DNA of 33,500 bases from Glandiceps talaboti (Eukaryota > Hemichordata > Enteropneusta > Spengelidae): positions 19,297,150 through 19,330,649 of the forward strand of contig NC_135559.1 in the NCBI RefSeq assembly GCF_964340395.1. The letters are read 5' to 3'. How positions within the stretch are numbered: position 1 is the first letter of the stretch; each line of letters begins with the position of its first letter. Under the pieces are notes generated by a model that saw only the letters and a list, made by a program, of their open reading frames with translations, was not told the origin of the DNA and did not search any database. A program made the translations under genes and the position numbers. This document shows, in pieces, positions 20,709 through 33,337 of this stretch.

Positions 20709-21258
20709 TTGTCTGTCTGTCTGTGTGTGTGTCTGTCAGTCTGTCTCTCCCTCTCTGTCTCTCTCTGTTGCGTTTTCTGCAAGACACCCTTTTTCTCTTT
20801 GTACGTCGTTCTCAGTTTTTAACATTATGACTACACTTGTGAGCTACTTGGATGATATATGCTCTGTCAGTGTGCTGTATTAAACAGTTCAGTCCGCTTT
20901 TTTTAATTTTGTAGTTATGACTGTTCAAGATCGCACACATAATTTATACCAGTTGTATCATAGTATTTTAGAAAAAACATTTATTCTGAACTTAATTATT
21001 TCCGAACAGCGTGAACAGCTTGTATTCATTGCTATTATAGCAATTTGCAAGGTAATATAGAAATAATAATGTTGTGTTCTTAGGTCATCGATAGGACAGA
21101 TTTGTTAATGTAAATGTAGGTGTCGATATATACATTAAGTAACAAGTAGCAGGTATGTAGAAGTGCATGAAACGTGAACAATAGGGACGATGATTTCCTG
21201 ATATGGTATTCCTCAGAATTCCGATTTAAAAACGCTATGTTATGTTCACTCAGTAATA

Positions 21259-21343
<85 letters not shown>

Positions 21344-21373
21344 CTGTCTGTGTCCGTCTGTCTCATGGCTGTC

Positions 21374-21405
<32 letters not shown>

Positions 21406-21452
21406 GCCTGCCTGCCTGCCTGTCTGTCTGTCTGTCTGTCTATCTGTCTGCC

Positions 21453-21539
<87 letters not shown>

Positions 21540-21835
21540 TGTATTTTCTGCAAGACGCTCTTTTTCTCTTTGTATGTTGTTCTCCATTTGTAACATTATG
21601 ACTACACTTGTGAGCCGCTTGGATGATATATGCTCTGTCAGTGTGCTGTATTAAACAGTTCAGTCCACTTTTTTTTTTATTTTTGTAGTTATGACTGTTT
21701 AAGATCGCACACATAATTTATACCAGTTGTATCATACTATTTTAGAAAAAAACATTTATTGTGAACTTTTTTCCGAACAGCGTGAACAGCTTGTATTTAT
21801 TGCTATTATAGCAATTTACAAGTGACAAGGTACAC
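20467..21835 (+). repeat. Local tandem duplication around (CA)n-(GTCT)n tracts
   Basis: Unit 1 (20467-21082) and unit 2 (21083 to about 21835) share 'ggtcatcgataggacagatt' starts, the 'gaagtgcatgaaacgtga' phrase, a (CA)n tract (20641-20672; 21261-21338), a (GTCT)n tract (20678-20725; 21339-21540), and 'cgtgaacagcttgta' ends. Unit A has a single equivalent (5178-5835), so the extra copy arose in unit B. The repeat tracts differ greatly in length between the two units. The open frames here, such as the long Arg-Gln-Thr-Asp frame at 21259-21714, come from the repeats. Confidence 0.85.
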
Positions 21836-21837
21836 AG

Positions 21838-22370
21838 TTGGATTTAAATGACCTAATGAACTCGGCATGTAATGTTTATTGACGGCGTTAAATCGAGATC
21901 GCTCTCGCTAATTTCATTTTCTATGTTTTGCTGTACGTTTATACATGACCAACGTAACTGAAGACAAACCTCGCTATGCGATAAAAATCATCGACCACAA
22001 CATCTTCACTTTACAGCATTATTCTTTGCTCTTTCTTCTTACCAAAAATCATCACAAAATGATCGATGGAGTAATTGGTCTTCTAAAGTTGTATTTTAGC
22101 GGTCTGTTGGAGGACTACATGATATATTCCTATGGATTTTCAGCGATCAAGATCTGGATAATTTCAGTTTTCGAACATGATAATTTTAATATTGCAAAAT
22201 GATGGAAAAAGCTGAAAATAACACTACTGTTCTACAACAGCTTCGTTTGGTCTTTAAGCAATTCCAAGAAGGAGGAGGATGGGGGAGGGGAAATTGTGGG
22301 ATGGGTCAGATTTTATATTACAAATTTGTTCTCGGGGTGCGCCATATTTAAGAAAGAAGCTTAGAGGAGG
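21838..22370. other. Conserved intergenic segment, no gene
   Basis: Matches 5836-6412. About 22255-22290 is a G/A-rich stretch in place of the unit A sequence 6281-6338, so one copy has been rearranged there. Confidence 0.5.
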
Positions 22371-23008
22371 GTGACATCTTACTATAACTAATTTTATCAT
22401 CAAACTTTTGCCAAACCATTGCTGCTGATGTACAATGGTATAATACCATATTAGTGAAATCGATTCTGGTTGAATCCATGTAATATATAATTGTTTTTTG
22501 TGGGAATCAAAGGGGTGGGAAGAGAAGTTGGTCTTATGGGAGAAAAAATGGGAACAGTGCGTTAAGTTACTGGAATAACGTCGTAAGCGAGGGTGTCGGT
22601 AGAGCACCCATCTAGACTGAGGGGGATCTTGCGTCACTTACATACAAGGAAAGGAATTACATGTATTGTTATCACACACAAATTCACCATAATGGTAGAA
22701 GACGACAACAGCCAATTATATTAAATTCGTCTATGTGGTGACAGTGAGGGGAATTCTTATCGCTGTGTCTCAGACTCGGGTCTATTTTCATTTCTTAGAT
22801 TATTTCAACACATACTTTAAAAACAATGAACATGGGCAAGGGCCACAAAGGGGATTATGGAGGACAACTTTTCCGCAATTGAGTCATATGTGACAGACTG
22901 TGTTTGACTTTCCCCGGCCCTCCCTATTGTAATCACAGATGGTTCCCTAAAGCACATTTGAAATTATTGAGTACAATGCTAGTATTCAACAAACACACAT
23001 GTAGTTTT
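22371..23008 (+). repeat. Recurrent intergenic segment, unit B copy, left part
   Basis: Matches 6413-7060 (including the tRNA-like 'gtcggtagagcacccatct' phrase near 22595) and is broken at 23008 by the LINE; it resumes at 25881. The minus-strand frame at 22254-22637 is not matched by a frame in unit A. Confidence 0.7.
22993..23008. repeat. Target-site duplication, 3' side of the LINE
   Basis: ACACACATGTAGTTTT, repeated exactly at 25881-25896. The first T-run bases could also belong to the element tail. Confidence 0.9.
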
Positions 23009-25880
23009 TTTTTAATTTTTTTTAAATTTTTTTTATTTTATTTATATCACGAAAAAAAAAGGAAAAAGAAATACACGACAAAACTTTTGCAACAAAAACT
23101 AGATACTAAAAATAGTGAAAAAAACAAATTACAAAGCCAGCTTCACTTTCTGTTCAATTTTTTGCCACTTAGCATAAAACTTTTCGTACTTTGCAGTTTT
23201 CTTTACTGCGATGTTTTCTATCTCGTATTTAATCTTCAAAATACTCATAAAACTTTCAAATGAGGGAATTTTGTTTTTACACTTGGAAGTATAAAGAAAA
23301 TATTTAGCTTGTAAAATAATATAATTGATCATGTAATAATCATCATGGTTGAGAACACCCAAGTAAATGTTACAATTATTCAAAATTATTTGTAAGTGTT
23401 CAAATAAGTGTTCATTTATGTCCAACCATAAGCGCACTGTATACTTACATTCTACAAATAAATGATCTCTTGTTTGTATTCTATCATGACAATGGTCACA
23501 TAAATTGGTATCTGTTACTTTCATATGAAATAAACTGTCATTTGTGAATATCAACCTATTTATAATCTTTTGTTGAAAACATTGTATTCGAGATTCAACT
23601 GTCACGTCTTTGGAAATGGTACAATACTTATTCCAATCTGTGTCACTTACATGAAATCTATTGCTAAAATATTTTCTGGCTTCTGTGATCTTTAAAGAAT
23701 AATCTAAAATAACAGTATAGTAATCCTTGGTATTTATCTTTAAACAATCATAGCATGTGTCTCCCTGAAAAAGTACTGGTTTCAGTGGTCTCGTCTGAAC
23801 GCGTTCATTAATGACAAATGTGCTATTCCTAGATACTGCCCTAACCAAACCCGTTAGTGTAAAAATAACAGATTCCGGTAAATTCATCTGGCGTAAATTG
23901 TAATAATCTGAAGTAATCGGAACATTTCCATCTGTAAAAAGATCTTGAATAAACACAAAGCCACTTTTGTACAATCTGTCAATATATATTGGTGAACCTC
24001 CAATACTGATATTTCTGTTATTCCATAAAATATCATTGTCATATTCCTCATTCTGATGATCTTTTTTCTTTAATTCATACCACAAAATGAAAATATCCCT
24101 GTAAAAGTCTGGAATACTAGTAGGAATGCACTGCTTGTTATAATTACAACAAAAAATTAGTTCCCCGCCAACCTTACGCAAGTAGTACAATGGAATTAGT
24201 CTCCATTGTCCTCTTGAATAAAAAATTCTCTTTATCCAAGTTAATTTACAGGCTTTACACCAAGATGCCAGATGAATGTGCCCGAATCCACCTTTTTCCC
24301 AGGGAGAACACATGGTATCATCCTTTCGCTTAGGCTTTTTGCCATTCCAAAGAAATTGTTCTATAACTAAATGAAATTTCGAAAGGAAATGATCAGGTAT
24401 ATGCAACAAGGAAATTTGATAAAGTAACTTCGGAATGATAAGACTTTTCACAATTGTAATCTTTCCAAGAAGAGTTAAATTCCTACTGTTCCAGATAAAC
24501 ATAGCTTTTTGTGCATTATGTAATCTATCAAAGAAATTTAACTGATTTGTCTCAGCAACTTTATACGAAAAATAAATACCAAGGTATTTAAACATCTTGA
24601 CCACTTTCAAACCAAAAGGTTTATCTATTCTGTCTTTATCCTTACCCAGCCAAAAAGATTCTGTTTTGTCTTTGTTTACACAGAGGCCAGAACATTTGGA
24701 AAATTTAACCAAGACAGCCATCACAATGGCGACAGAATGTTCATCCTTCAAAAGTAAAGTTGTGTCATCAGCGAACTGAACCAATTTAATTTCATCATTA
24801 CAAACTCTTAAACCTTCTATATCTGTATTACTTCTAACTGCTATACTTAAAAACTTAACAGCCATGACAAACAGATATGGGGAAAGCGGGTCTCCCTGGC
24901 GAACCCCTCGCTTGATGTCGATGTAAACTTATTATTCATGATGCAACTCTTCATGTCCGTGTAAAATACAGTAAACCAGCGTATTAGTGAGGTTCCAAAG
25001 CCAAATCTAAGCAAGCAACGTGATATAAATTTCCAATTTATGGAATCAAACGCTTTTCGAAAATCAACCATGAGAAGGATACCTGGAATGTCCCTTTCCC
25101 TTGTATAAAAAAGAATATCAGATACAAGGCGTATTGATTCCCCAATGTAACGACCCGTCACATAACCAGTCTGACATGGACTGATAATAGAGGGGAGGCA
25201 ATGTTTAATTCGAAAGGCAATAACTTTAGATGCCAGCTTACTGTCTACATTGATTAGGGAAATTGGGCGCCAATTTTCAATTTTCATGCGATCTGAATTT
25301 TTCTTTTCCACTAGAATTATAATACTTTGTTTCTGTGTTGTGCTCATACTTCCCTCTTCATAACTGAAATTAAAAACCTTGACAAGGAAAGGGCCTATTA
25401 CATCCCAAAACTTGCGGAAAAATTCCACAGTCAATCCATCGTTGCCTGGCGTTTTACCACTTTTAAGAGTAGATAAAATCCTTTCACATTCGATTATAGT
25501 AATCGGTCCATCACACAAAAGTTTCTCGGCATTAGAGACCTGAGATACCTCGTTATCAGAAAGGAAATCATCTGCTGCATTGATGTCCATTACTCTCTCT
25601 GCATACAAATTTTCATAAAATGATTTACAATGTGCCAAAATCTCACGATTATTGGTGAGAGCTACGTTTGAGTTATTTACTAACTTTCGAATCTGTTTTC
25701 TCTTGAAATTTCTTTTTTCTAAGTTCAAAAAATATTTCGATGATTTTTCCCCCTCTTCATGCCAAGTAACTTTTGATCTAATTATGGCGCCTCTTGTCTG
25801 ATATTCTAACATTTCCTCATACTGTTTCTTTATCCTGTCATAAGTACATTGATTTTCATGCGTTGGCCCACTATCTAGCT
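23009..25880 (-). mobile_element. 5'-truncated L1/Tx1-type LINE
   Basis: A non-LTR retrotransposon inserted in minus orientation. Its A-rich tail (T-rich on this strand, about 23009-23046) abuts one copy of the 16-bp target duplication, and the 5' break abuts the other. Unit A keeps the empty site at 7042-7062. About 2.87 kb remain: the end of the region before the reverse transcriptase, the RT domain, the C-terminal zinc knuckle and a 3' untranslated region of about 120 bp or less. No ORF1 or endonuclease domain is present, as expected from 5' truncation during target-primed reverse transcription. Confidence 0.92.
23129..25880 (-). pseudogene. LINE ORF2 fragment: reverse transcriptase, frameshifted
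   Basis: Reverse transcriptase for target-primed copying of the element. The frame is open from the 5' break (25880) to about 24920 and then resumes in another frame to the stop at 23129. Upstream part (numbered from Met at 25812): WHEEGEKSSKYFLNLEKRN region, GKTPGNDGLTVEF at 119-131, NWRPISL at 180-186 and motif A DFRKAFD at 250-256. Downstream part (numbered from Met 24865, after RGVRQGDPLSPYLF): motif C FADD at 31-34, then the thumb and a CCHC knuckle, C-x2-C-x8-H-x4-C, near 456-473. The break at about 24916-24924, just before RGVRQGDP, fits a short deletion whose length is not a multiple of three. This copy cannot make active enzyme. Confidence 0.9.
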
Positions 25881-25896
25881 ACACACATGTAGTTTT
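25881..25896. repeat. Target-site duplication, 5' side of the LINE
   Basis: Exact copy of 22993-23008; directly follows the truncated 5' end of the element. Confidence 0.9.
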
Positions 25897-26640
25897 AAAA
25901 TATGTAATTCAGTCACTGTCTACATGTATTGCATAACCCTTATATGCTTTTATCTGTTTCCCGTACTTCGACCTTGGGGAAAAAAACGTAATTATTAGCA
26001 GGAGCTTGAACATTTGTGATAGTTTTATTCTATTTACAACCATCACAAATATACAAAATTCAGCTTTAAGACTGTAATTGGTGTACTTTTATCGCTCATC
26101 TTCCTCAAGGCTTGATATAATCCTTCATTAGAAATTCAATTATACTTGTTCACATGTAATACTGCTTTTGGCTACAGTGTGTATTGAGAGAATCATTGTA
26201 CCAGACTTTTCAAAAAATTAAATGAAAATGTGTGAATGGATATCCAGTACCATCAATGTTTTGGCCCATTATATATAGTCCTATGTCATATAATATACAT
26301 ATATGCAAACACTTTAAACGATACGAGACTGTAAGCGTCTGTTCTGTTAACACGTATATTAGCTGAATTCAACGAGCGATACGAAATGTGCAAGGGATGA
26401 CCTGTCTGCTTGGTAACTCCTTTCAGCAAATTGGTATTCATATAATAGTGTTGGTTCTCTACGCGTAATGTTTAGCAACTCGCGCGCTGAAGGGTGCCCT
26501 CTCAGACAGACAGTGTTTACAGTAATCACGTGATATCACATTGCATTGGGTCAGGTTTCATAACGTCGCACAATTTCCTGATAGAGGGACGGTAAACTAC
26601 GTACGGACAACCACTCATCCATATAAATAGCTAACACTAA
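25881..26640 (+). repeat. Recurrent intergenic segment, unit B copy, right part
   Basis: Resumes the match to unit A at 7052 and continues to about 7790 ('taaataccta'/'taaatagcta'). It holds no supported gene. Confidence 0.7.
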
Positions 26641-26689
26641 ACCTGGAGTGGTAGACTGATAAAGTTTTGACTTCAATTTACATATTTAT

Positions 26690-26697
26690 TAGCAATG

Positions 26698-26741
<44 letters not shown>

Positions 26742-26895
26742 CTTTTTGCAAATAAAGCGACTGAAATGGAGGTGTTTTTTTACCATGGGAATATATATTT
26801 GTACCTACTCCCATGGTGAAAAAACTACTTCTATGGTAAAAAACCCTACTCCCATGGTAACAAAACTACTCCCATGGTTAAAAAAGAATCCCCGT
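26690..26895. repeat. Fold-back element with expanded poly-T, unit B copy
   Basis: A T-run of more than 30 bases (26701-26736), then the arms 'tttttaccatggga' and several 'ctactcccatggtaaaaa'-type inverted copies. It has one more copy of the motif than unit A at 8111-8160. Confidence 0.65.
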
Positions 26896-26934
26896 GTACT
26901 CATTAAGTTACCGTATTAAGCAGGACTACGGCTG

Positions 26935-28070
<1,136 letters not shown>

Positions 28071-28710
28071 CTTTAACATCCTCAACCTTCACCTTTTAAA
28101 GCTGGGGGGGGGGGGTAAATCAGAGAGGGGAGGGGGTACTTCAGTTTAGTGGTCAAAGAAGAGGGAATCATCACTTTTACAAAAGGGATCAAGGAGGCGG
28201 GGGGTACTCTGTAGCTTGGCAAAATCTAAACTTCATTAACCTAGTACATATGATTATTTGGAAGGTGACAACCATGCTTTAATATCTATCTGTATGTCTG
28301 TATGTCTGTATGTATGTATGTCTGTCTGTCTGTCTTTTAACTGAAAATTATGAAAACTGGGTTGTCATGCAAATAAATGAAAACTATGGAAACTGGATGA
28401 ACTCAACAAACTCAACTCAAACGTTTTTCAAAACTTCTGGCTAGCTTTCGTCATTTCACACAGCATTATCAGGAAAGCAAATCTAATTGTATACAATTAG
28501 GACAAGGGCCAGCTAGTATGTACTGGAAAATAAAATTGCTAAATAATTGACTATATTCAAGTATTTTTTGGCTTTACATTGGCTTTAAAGATTGATTTTA
28601 AATACTCAATGCAACAAACTTGAAAATTGTCCTTTTTATAGCTCTTAACCTGCAAATGCAATGCTAAGTACTCTTCAAAAAGTGCATGATATGGTTTGAT
28701 ATTTTATGCC
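28071..28710. other. Intergenic segment shared with 8210-8932, no gene
   Basis: Begins with a G-run (about 28105-28114), then follows unit A through the short GTAT/GTCT tract (28286-28335), the 'ctagctttcgtc' phrase and the 'taattgtatacaatta' palindrome. Confidence 0.55.
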
Positions 28711-29287
28711 TCTAACAATGCTTCCTACATGTCTTTATTTAATTGTTAAAAGCCGTTTTCACCGTGAGAGGGGATGTCCCCTTCGAATTCCACATTCTCC
28801 CCAGCTAACCAGTACTGATGATGTACGTCTCTTCACTGTCCCCCAAGTCATGCCTGCAATAGTAACTAATGCATCAATGCCCAATCAAGATTGAGGGGGA
28901 AAGCCCTGCTGGCTTAGTGTCTCCAAGTATAGGTTAGAGCTAAAACTAAGATTTCAGATTTCTCCTTACAAATGCCACATCTATTTGTAAAGAAATCTCG
29001 TATTATATAGTAGTTTATCATGATCGGTGTTTACCATATGTTACCATAGAGAATACAATCATCAATAATTGACAGGAAAACAAGAATGGCAAGATTTGTG
29101 TTTGCAAAGAATTGGGAGTGGGGGGGGGGCAGATTCTCTGGGCGGTACAAATGGCAAAACTTTGGTATGGGAGTGTCGCCAATAATCCCATACACCATTT
29201 ACACCCATTTTGACAAAAGCAAATACCCATTTTAGACAATTACAGTTTTTTTAGAAGGTCAAATTTAGACCAAAATACTTGTAGCAG
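28711..29287 (+). other. Second sequence present in unit B only
   Basis: About 580 bp between 'tatgcctcta' (8923-8932 in A) and 'tatcaagcaaagagtgg' (8948 in A). No terminal repeat or target duplication was recognised. The frames at 28706-28894 and 29018-29239 are not recognised. Polarity of the event (gain in B or loss in A) is unknown. Confidence 0.5.
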
Positions 29288-29949
29288 TTATCAAGCAAAG
29301 AGTGGATCACAAAATGTAGTTGTCACTAGCACTCTTGTATTTTTTCCCTCATTTTGATGACAATTAATGGCACAGTAATAAGATTTGGTTATAAGGACAA
29401 TGGACGATATTTTAAACCATGAAAATCGAAAATAATAGAGTGGACCAATTTTAGAGTCTTCATTGAGCTCGACCAAAATCTACCAAAGGACTAGAAAACT
29501 CATATATACGTATAGTCAAATAGGGAGTAGCCCCCACCCCGGGCCCCCTGGTGTTCTAGAATATGGCTCACAGGAGGAGGGGATCAGTCTATTTCAGAAC
29601 AACACAAACATCCCCAGTTGTAAAAACCTAAACACTCCCTTAAAAGATAAGACCCCTGAAAAGAAGTGCTAAAACGTTGTTGGTTTAATATTTTGACGAA
29701 ATAACACGGAGAATAGCTAAGATAGGACGATAAAAATAATTAATACCATACTGATAGAGAGCACAAAAACCCTATGTTATAATATTGAAATAATATAAGA
29801 ATATTGAAAATAAGCAAAAAATAATCATGAACTGCTCATCGTATGTATTAACTATAATTATGACGTGCAGGGGAGAGGCATCTGGTTTTTAAATACACAA
29901 GAATCTAAAGGCTTTTAAGTGTTTTTAAATTTCACAAGTGGGTTCCTTT
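29288..29949. other. 3' flank of the unit B sulfotransferase
   Basis: Collinear with 8948-9594; no gene. The short frames differ between copies. Confidence 0.5.
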
Positions 29950-31104
29950 TCACTGTAAACCAATGCTTGTTGTTTGATTGTTGTACATAGATACATTCTG
30001 AACGAAATTGTACTGAAGCTGATTCATATATTCCCGACATACATCATAATCCTGGATCTTCTTCACAAGGTTAAAGGTCATTCTATTCTGCCAATCGTTT
30101 ATCACAGCTGACGAATTCTTTGCTATTCCAAAACCACCATGTTGGTGCTGTGCAGTATTTGTGTTATTGTCGATCCATTCATACACTTTTTTGTCAATAT
30201 CGATTCCAACATGAGAGTACATGATATCAGCATACTTCTTCGGATTCAGTGCAATATCTTCGAAACGTAATACCATAAAATTTTCTTTCCAAGCATGTGT
30301 CAATGAAGTGTTAGCATTTAGTAAAATATAATTTCTATGCATCTGTTCACAGTACTGTTTCAAGATATCAGTTAGGTACTCGTTTAGGTCACCAACATCT
30401 CGTATCTTGCTATTCTCTTTTTTGTTAAAACTCCAATTGGAGTAGTAAACCGGCATCAACGATGACATCATTGCTCTTGGATCACGGACCAGGTTGATAA
30501 CTTTTAAGTTTATATCAGGATTTTCCATTAACGGAATAAGATCTCTGACATCCAGAAGCCGAATTATTTTAGCAGCTCTGTGTTGTGCTTTTCTACAACA
30601 ACTTCCAGCATTGCTATAGGCTAAAAATTGGCAGTGTTCGATCGACAATTTGGTTCGAGACCTTGGCGAGAGCCAGTTGAAATATTCGTTCCAATGTTTT
30701 ACATAGCCACTGAAATCACAATTATATATCATAGCCAACGTGTTCACTCCATCAACAGAAACCCAAGGCCATGTTCCGATGTCTTTGAAGCCTAGTAAAG
30801 GTTCGAATAAATAGAAAAAGGTTGGATTTGAATAAAAGAAGTGTCCCACAAAAGAAGAACCAGTACGCATTCCAGCGATGATTAGAACATTTACACCTCT
30901 TTGGCTGATATTTTGTGTGCCATATTGTTGCGTCGTTACCTGGGTTGTGTCCGTCCTGTCATACATTGATTCTGAGTACAGCTGGTACTGATTGTGTTCG
31001 TTCGATGAGTTCTCTCCAAACCAAGAATGAACAATTATCCAATATATAACAAAGATGACACTTGTTAAAAGAAAGAGTTTTATCAATCTACTTCCAGTCC
31101 TCAT
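29950..31104 (-). CDS. Carbohydrate 6-O-sulfotransferase, type II membrane protein (intact unit B copy)
   Basis: Intact 384-residue frame of the Gal/GalNAc/GlcNAc 6-O-sulfotransferase family (CHST1-7-like), Golgi enzymes that move sulfate from PAPS to C6 of a sugar in a glycan. The start Met has A at -3 (GCAAAATGA) and gives a nine-residue cytosolic tail (MRTGSRLIK) before an anchor at about 10-29. The 5'-phosphosulfate-binding loop is GMRTGSS at 78-84, followed by FEPL at 100-103. The 3'-phosphate-binding motif is LVRDPRAMMSSL at 205-216, and LRFEDIA lies at 279-285. Length fits the family. Sequons such as NIS, NTS and NQT suit a lumenal domain. No intron interrupts the frame; a leader exon is possible ('tttacacag' at about 31131-31139). 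It lies about 10 kb upstream of the glycosyltransferase on the same strand. The sugar acceptor cannot be read from sequence. Confidence 0.88.
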   Translation of the reverse strand: MRTGSRLIKLFLLTSVIFVIYWIIVHSWFGENSSNEHNQYQLYSESMYDRTDTTQVTTQQYGTQNISQRGVNVLIIAGMRTGSSFVGHFFYSNPTFFYLFEPLLGFKDIGTWPWVSVDGVNTLAMIYNCDFSGYVKHWNEYFNWLSPRSRTKLSIEHCQFLAYSNAGSCCRKAQHRAAKIIRLLDVRDLIPLMENPDINLKVINLVRDPRAMMSSLMPVYYSNWSFNKKENSKIRDVGDLNEYLTDILKQYCEQMHRNYILLNANTSLTHAWKENFMVLRFEDIALNPKKYADIMYSHVGIDIDKKVYEWIDNNTNTAQHQHGGFGIAKNSSAVINDWQNRMTFNLVKKIQDYDVCREYMNQLQYNFVQNVSMYNNQTTSIGLQ

Positions 31105-31629
31105 TTTGCTCGCACTGTTATCTTCGCTTCATCTGTGTAAATGAACGTTTGTTCCAAACACAAACTAAAATTGATACCTGCAATTATTGTCGACTGCACA
31201 ATTCAGTGTTGGTCAACGGATTGGTCCGCTGTTCAGAACATAACTCGTAAACTTGTAGACACGTGAGTCTGCTAAGGGGTTGGAGCCTAGAAGTATCGCC
31301 TTCCGTCTACGTTTGACGATGGTTTGTACATCCGGGTATAAATGGATTCCTTCATTCCTCGGTTAAAATACTTTGTTTCCGTGCAAAGATGTTTTACTTA
31401 ATGAATGTCAACAGACTGTTCTGGTGATTTCATGATTCGATGTAGATATGCTGGAAGACTTGTGATGTGTTTTAGTTGGACGTCTATACCCAACTCTTGT
31501 CTCCTTTTCGGGAGCTTTCAGTATTTACAGGGGGGGGGGGGGCAGGGGGAATGGAATAGGCGGGGGTTAACATTTTACAAATCGGCTCCAAGGGGAAGAT
31601 CATATGATTGACTCATTGTATTACCTAAC
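31105..31629. promoter_or_regulatory. Conserved 5' flank of the unit B sulfotransferase
   Basis: Matches 10747-11283 with few changes. Contains CACGTG (31260-31265) and a plus-strand GTATAAATG at 31336-31344, and ends with a G-run (31531-31541) shortly before the duplication boundary. Functional elements are inference from conservation, which may only reflect recent duplication. Confidence 0.35.
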
Positions 31630-31639
31630 ATTACATTGA

Positions 31640-32300
31640 TTTTTTATCATCCCATTGCTGTCATTCAGGTTAGAGTTAGGTTTAGGTAGCCATTATATTA
31701 GCCTATTTCAATGAAATTGCTGCTGACATCCCAATGTAATGACTTGTCAGTTGTGGTGTGAAGAGAGGAGTGGGTCTCACCGGTGTAAAACGGGAACAGT
31801 TGGGTAAGATACCGTGGATAATATTGTGGAGATCGTGACCTTGGTCTCTACAATGTCCGCAATGTGCCAATCTTATCGTTGGGAGCTGTGGCCTTCAGCG
31901 CAGCCAATGAGATCCACACACAGGTTATTTGTTAATGCAGTGCCTTCACACACATTCACATTGCAGTAGTAGTCGGAATAACCAATGCCTTTAAAACTTT
32001 CAACATCGATGGCAGCGATGGGATGACTCCTTATCAATGATTCTGAGACTCGTGTACATTGGCATTTCTACTAGCATTTTAACCCACATTTTGAACTACT
32101 TTAACAGGGGAGGGTAACGTTGAAAAGAAAGACAGTTAGGAGAGGGACACTTTTTAGCACGACGCGTCCAAATCGAATCGGGTATGGTCACATTTTATGC
32201 AACAGCCCAAGCCTGATTCTCCTGGCCCTCCCCCTTTGTAATTACTGAAGGCTCCCTGATCAGTAACATCTGCATGGCTCTCATGGCAAATATAGGGTGT
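31640..32300 (+). repeat. Old diverged copy of the recurrent intergenic segment
   Basis: Resembles 1-560 and 6413-7020: 'catccca' and 'gctgctgacatccc', 'agagaggagtgggtctcac' (compare 150-168), 'gtgccttcacacacattcac', and 'ctggccctccccctttgtaattactgaaggctccct' spread over 32220-32256. It follows directly after the end of unit B, where unit A has unrelated DNA. No gene. Confidence 0.6.
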
Positions 32301-32456
32301 ATAAAGCATATCATTTTTATTTGATTACATATTAACTCTTCACACGTCGTGATATCAATTTTCAATATTTGTTTTGAAATGGGCATTATGCTCAAAATTG
32401 TAAGATTGTGTGCCACGTTGTCTGTCTATTTAGCAGCTGAATGGTTGCGAGCGCAT

Positions 32457-32479
32457 GAGAGAGAGAGAGAGAGAGAGAG

Positions 32480-32518
<39 letters not shown>

Positions 32519-32530
32519 TTGTGTGTGTGT
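32457..32530 (+). repeat. (GA)n-(GT)n microsatellite
   Basis: About 13 GA units (32457-32482) run into GT units with one 'gcgttt' interruption near 32515. The open frames across it are repeat artefacts. Confidence 0.95.
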
Positions 32531-33337
32531 TTTAAATATTTCAAGAATCATTAGTTCAATCCAGCTGATATTTGGTACACATACTGTGGTTATGTCGGCA
32601 ACTACAAAGTCATTGAGCAACATTCATGCACTTACTGGATGTGGGCTAGATGAGATGTGTTTCTGGTCTTTGCACAGCTAGCAACTTGACCGTATTTGTA
32701 CAAAAGTTACGATCAAAACTCCATGGTGTACTAGGAATAACCTGAACTTTTTATGTAAGGAATGTTAGACTCAACAAACTGCACACAGAATATCTAAAGC
32801 CAATGTGAGAATAAAAGGGATCAGTATGGCACTGCTCCTTCATTCATTCTCATCCCGAGCCAAATCAATTGTAAGCACTGCTCCACGAGTCAACCCAAGC
32901 TCTGCTCTTCTACCCATAAACTTCACCTTCCTCTCCTTTAGTTCGATTTCAGTGTAAGATATACATTATGGATTCGAATGGCTAATGTAATCCACGCAAA
33001 CCATGCAAAAGAGAAATAATTGAATTGTCTTGCCTTTTGTCCATTCCAAATGACATTCATAAAATACCACGTACCTCTAGTTATTTCAGAATTGTATATT
33101 GTTTTCTTAACTAGCTTGGGGACACTTGATGTCCTCATTTACAGTTTACTGACCTTTTGATTAAAAACAGGACATATTTTGGCCAAAAGTGTAAATTTGC
33201 CATAATTGCGAAAAATATCATAAGTACTTCCATCGAAAAATGTTATAAGCACTTCCATAATAATTTTCTTGAGAAATGCGTGTTGAATAAGTAGCATAAT
33301 TATAAGCATTATGACTAAATTGTGTTTTTCTTGAGTA
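32531..33337. other. Spacer, no gene
   Basis: AT-rich, not related to the spacer at 11284-12288 that occupies the equivalent place in unit A. No recognised frame. Confidence 0.4.

Noticed and set aside
22904-23263. 119-residue plus-strand frame
   Set aside because: It spans the junction of host DNA, the poly-T tail and the antisense of the LINE 3' end.
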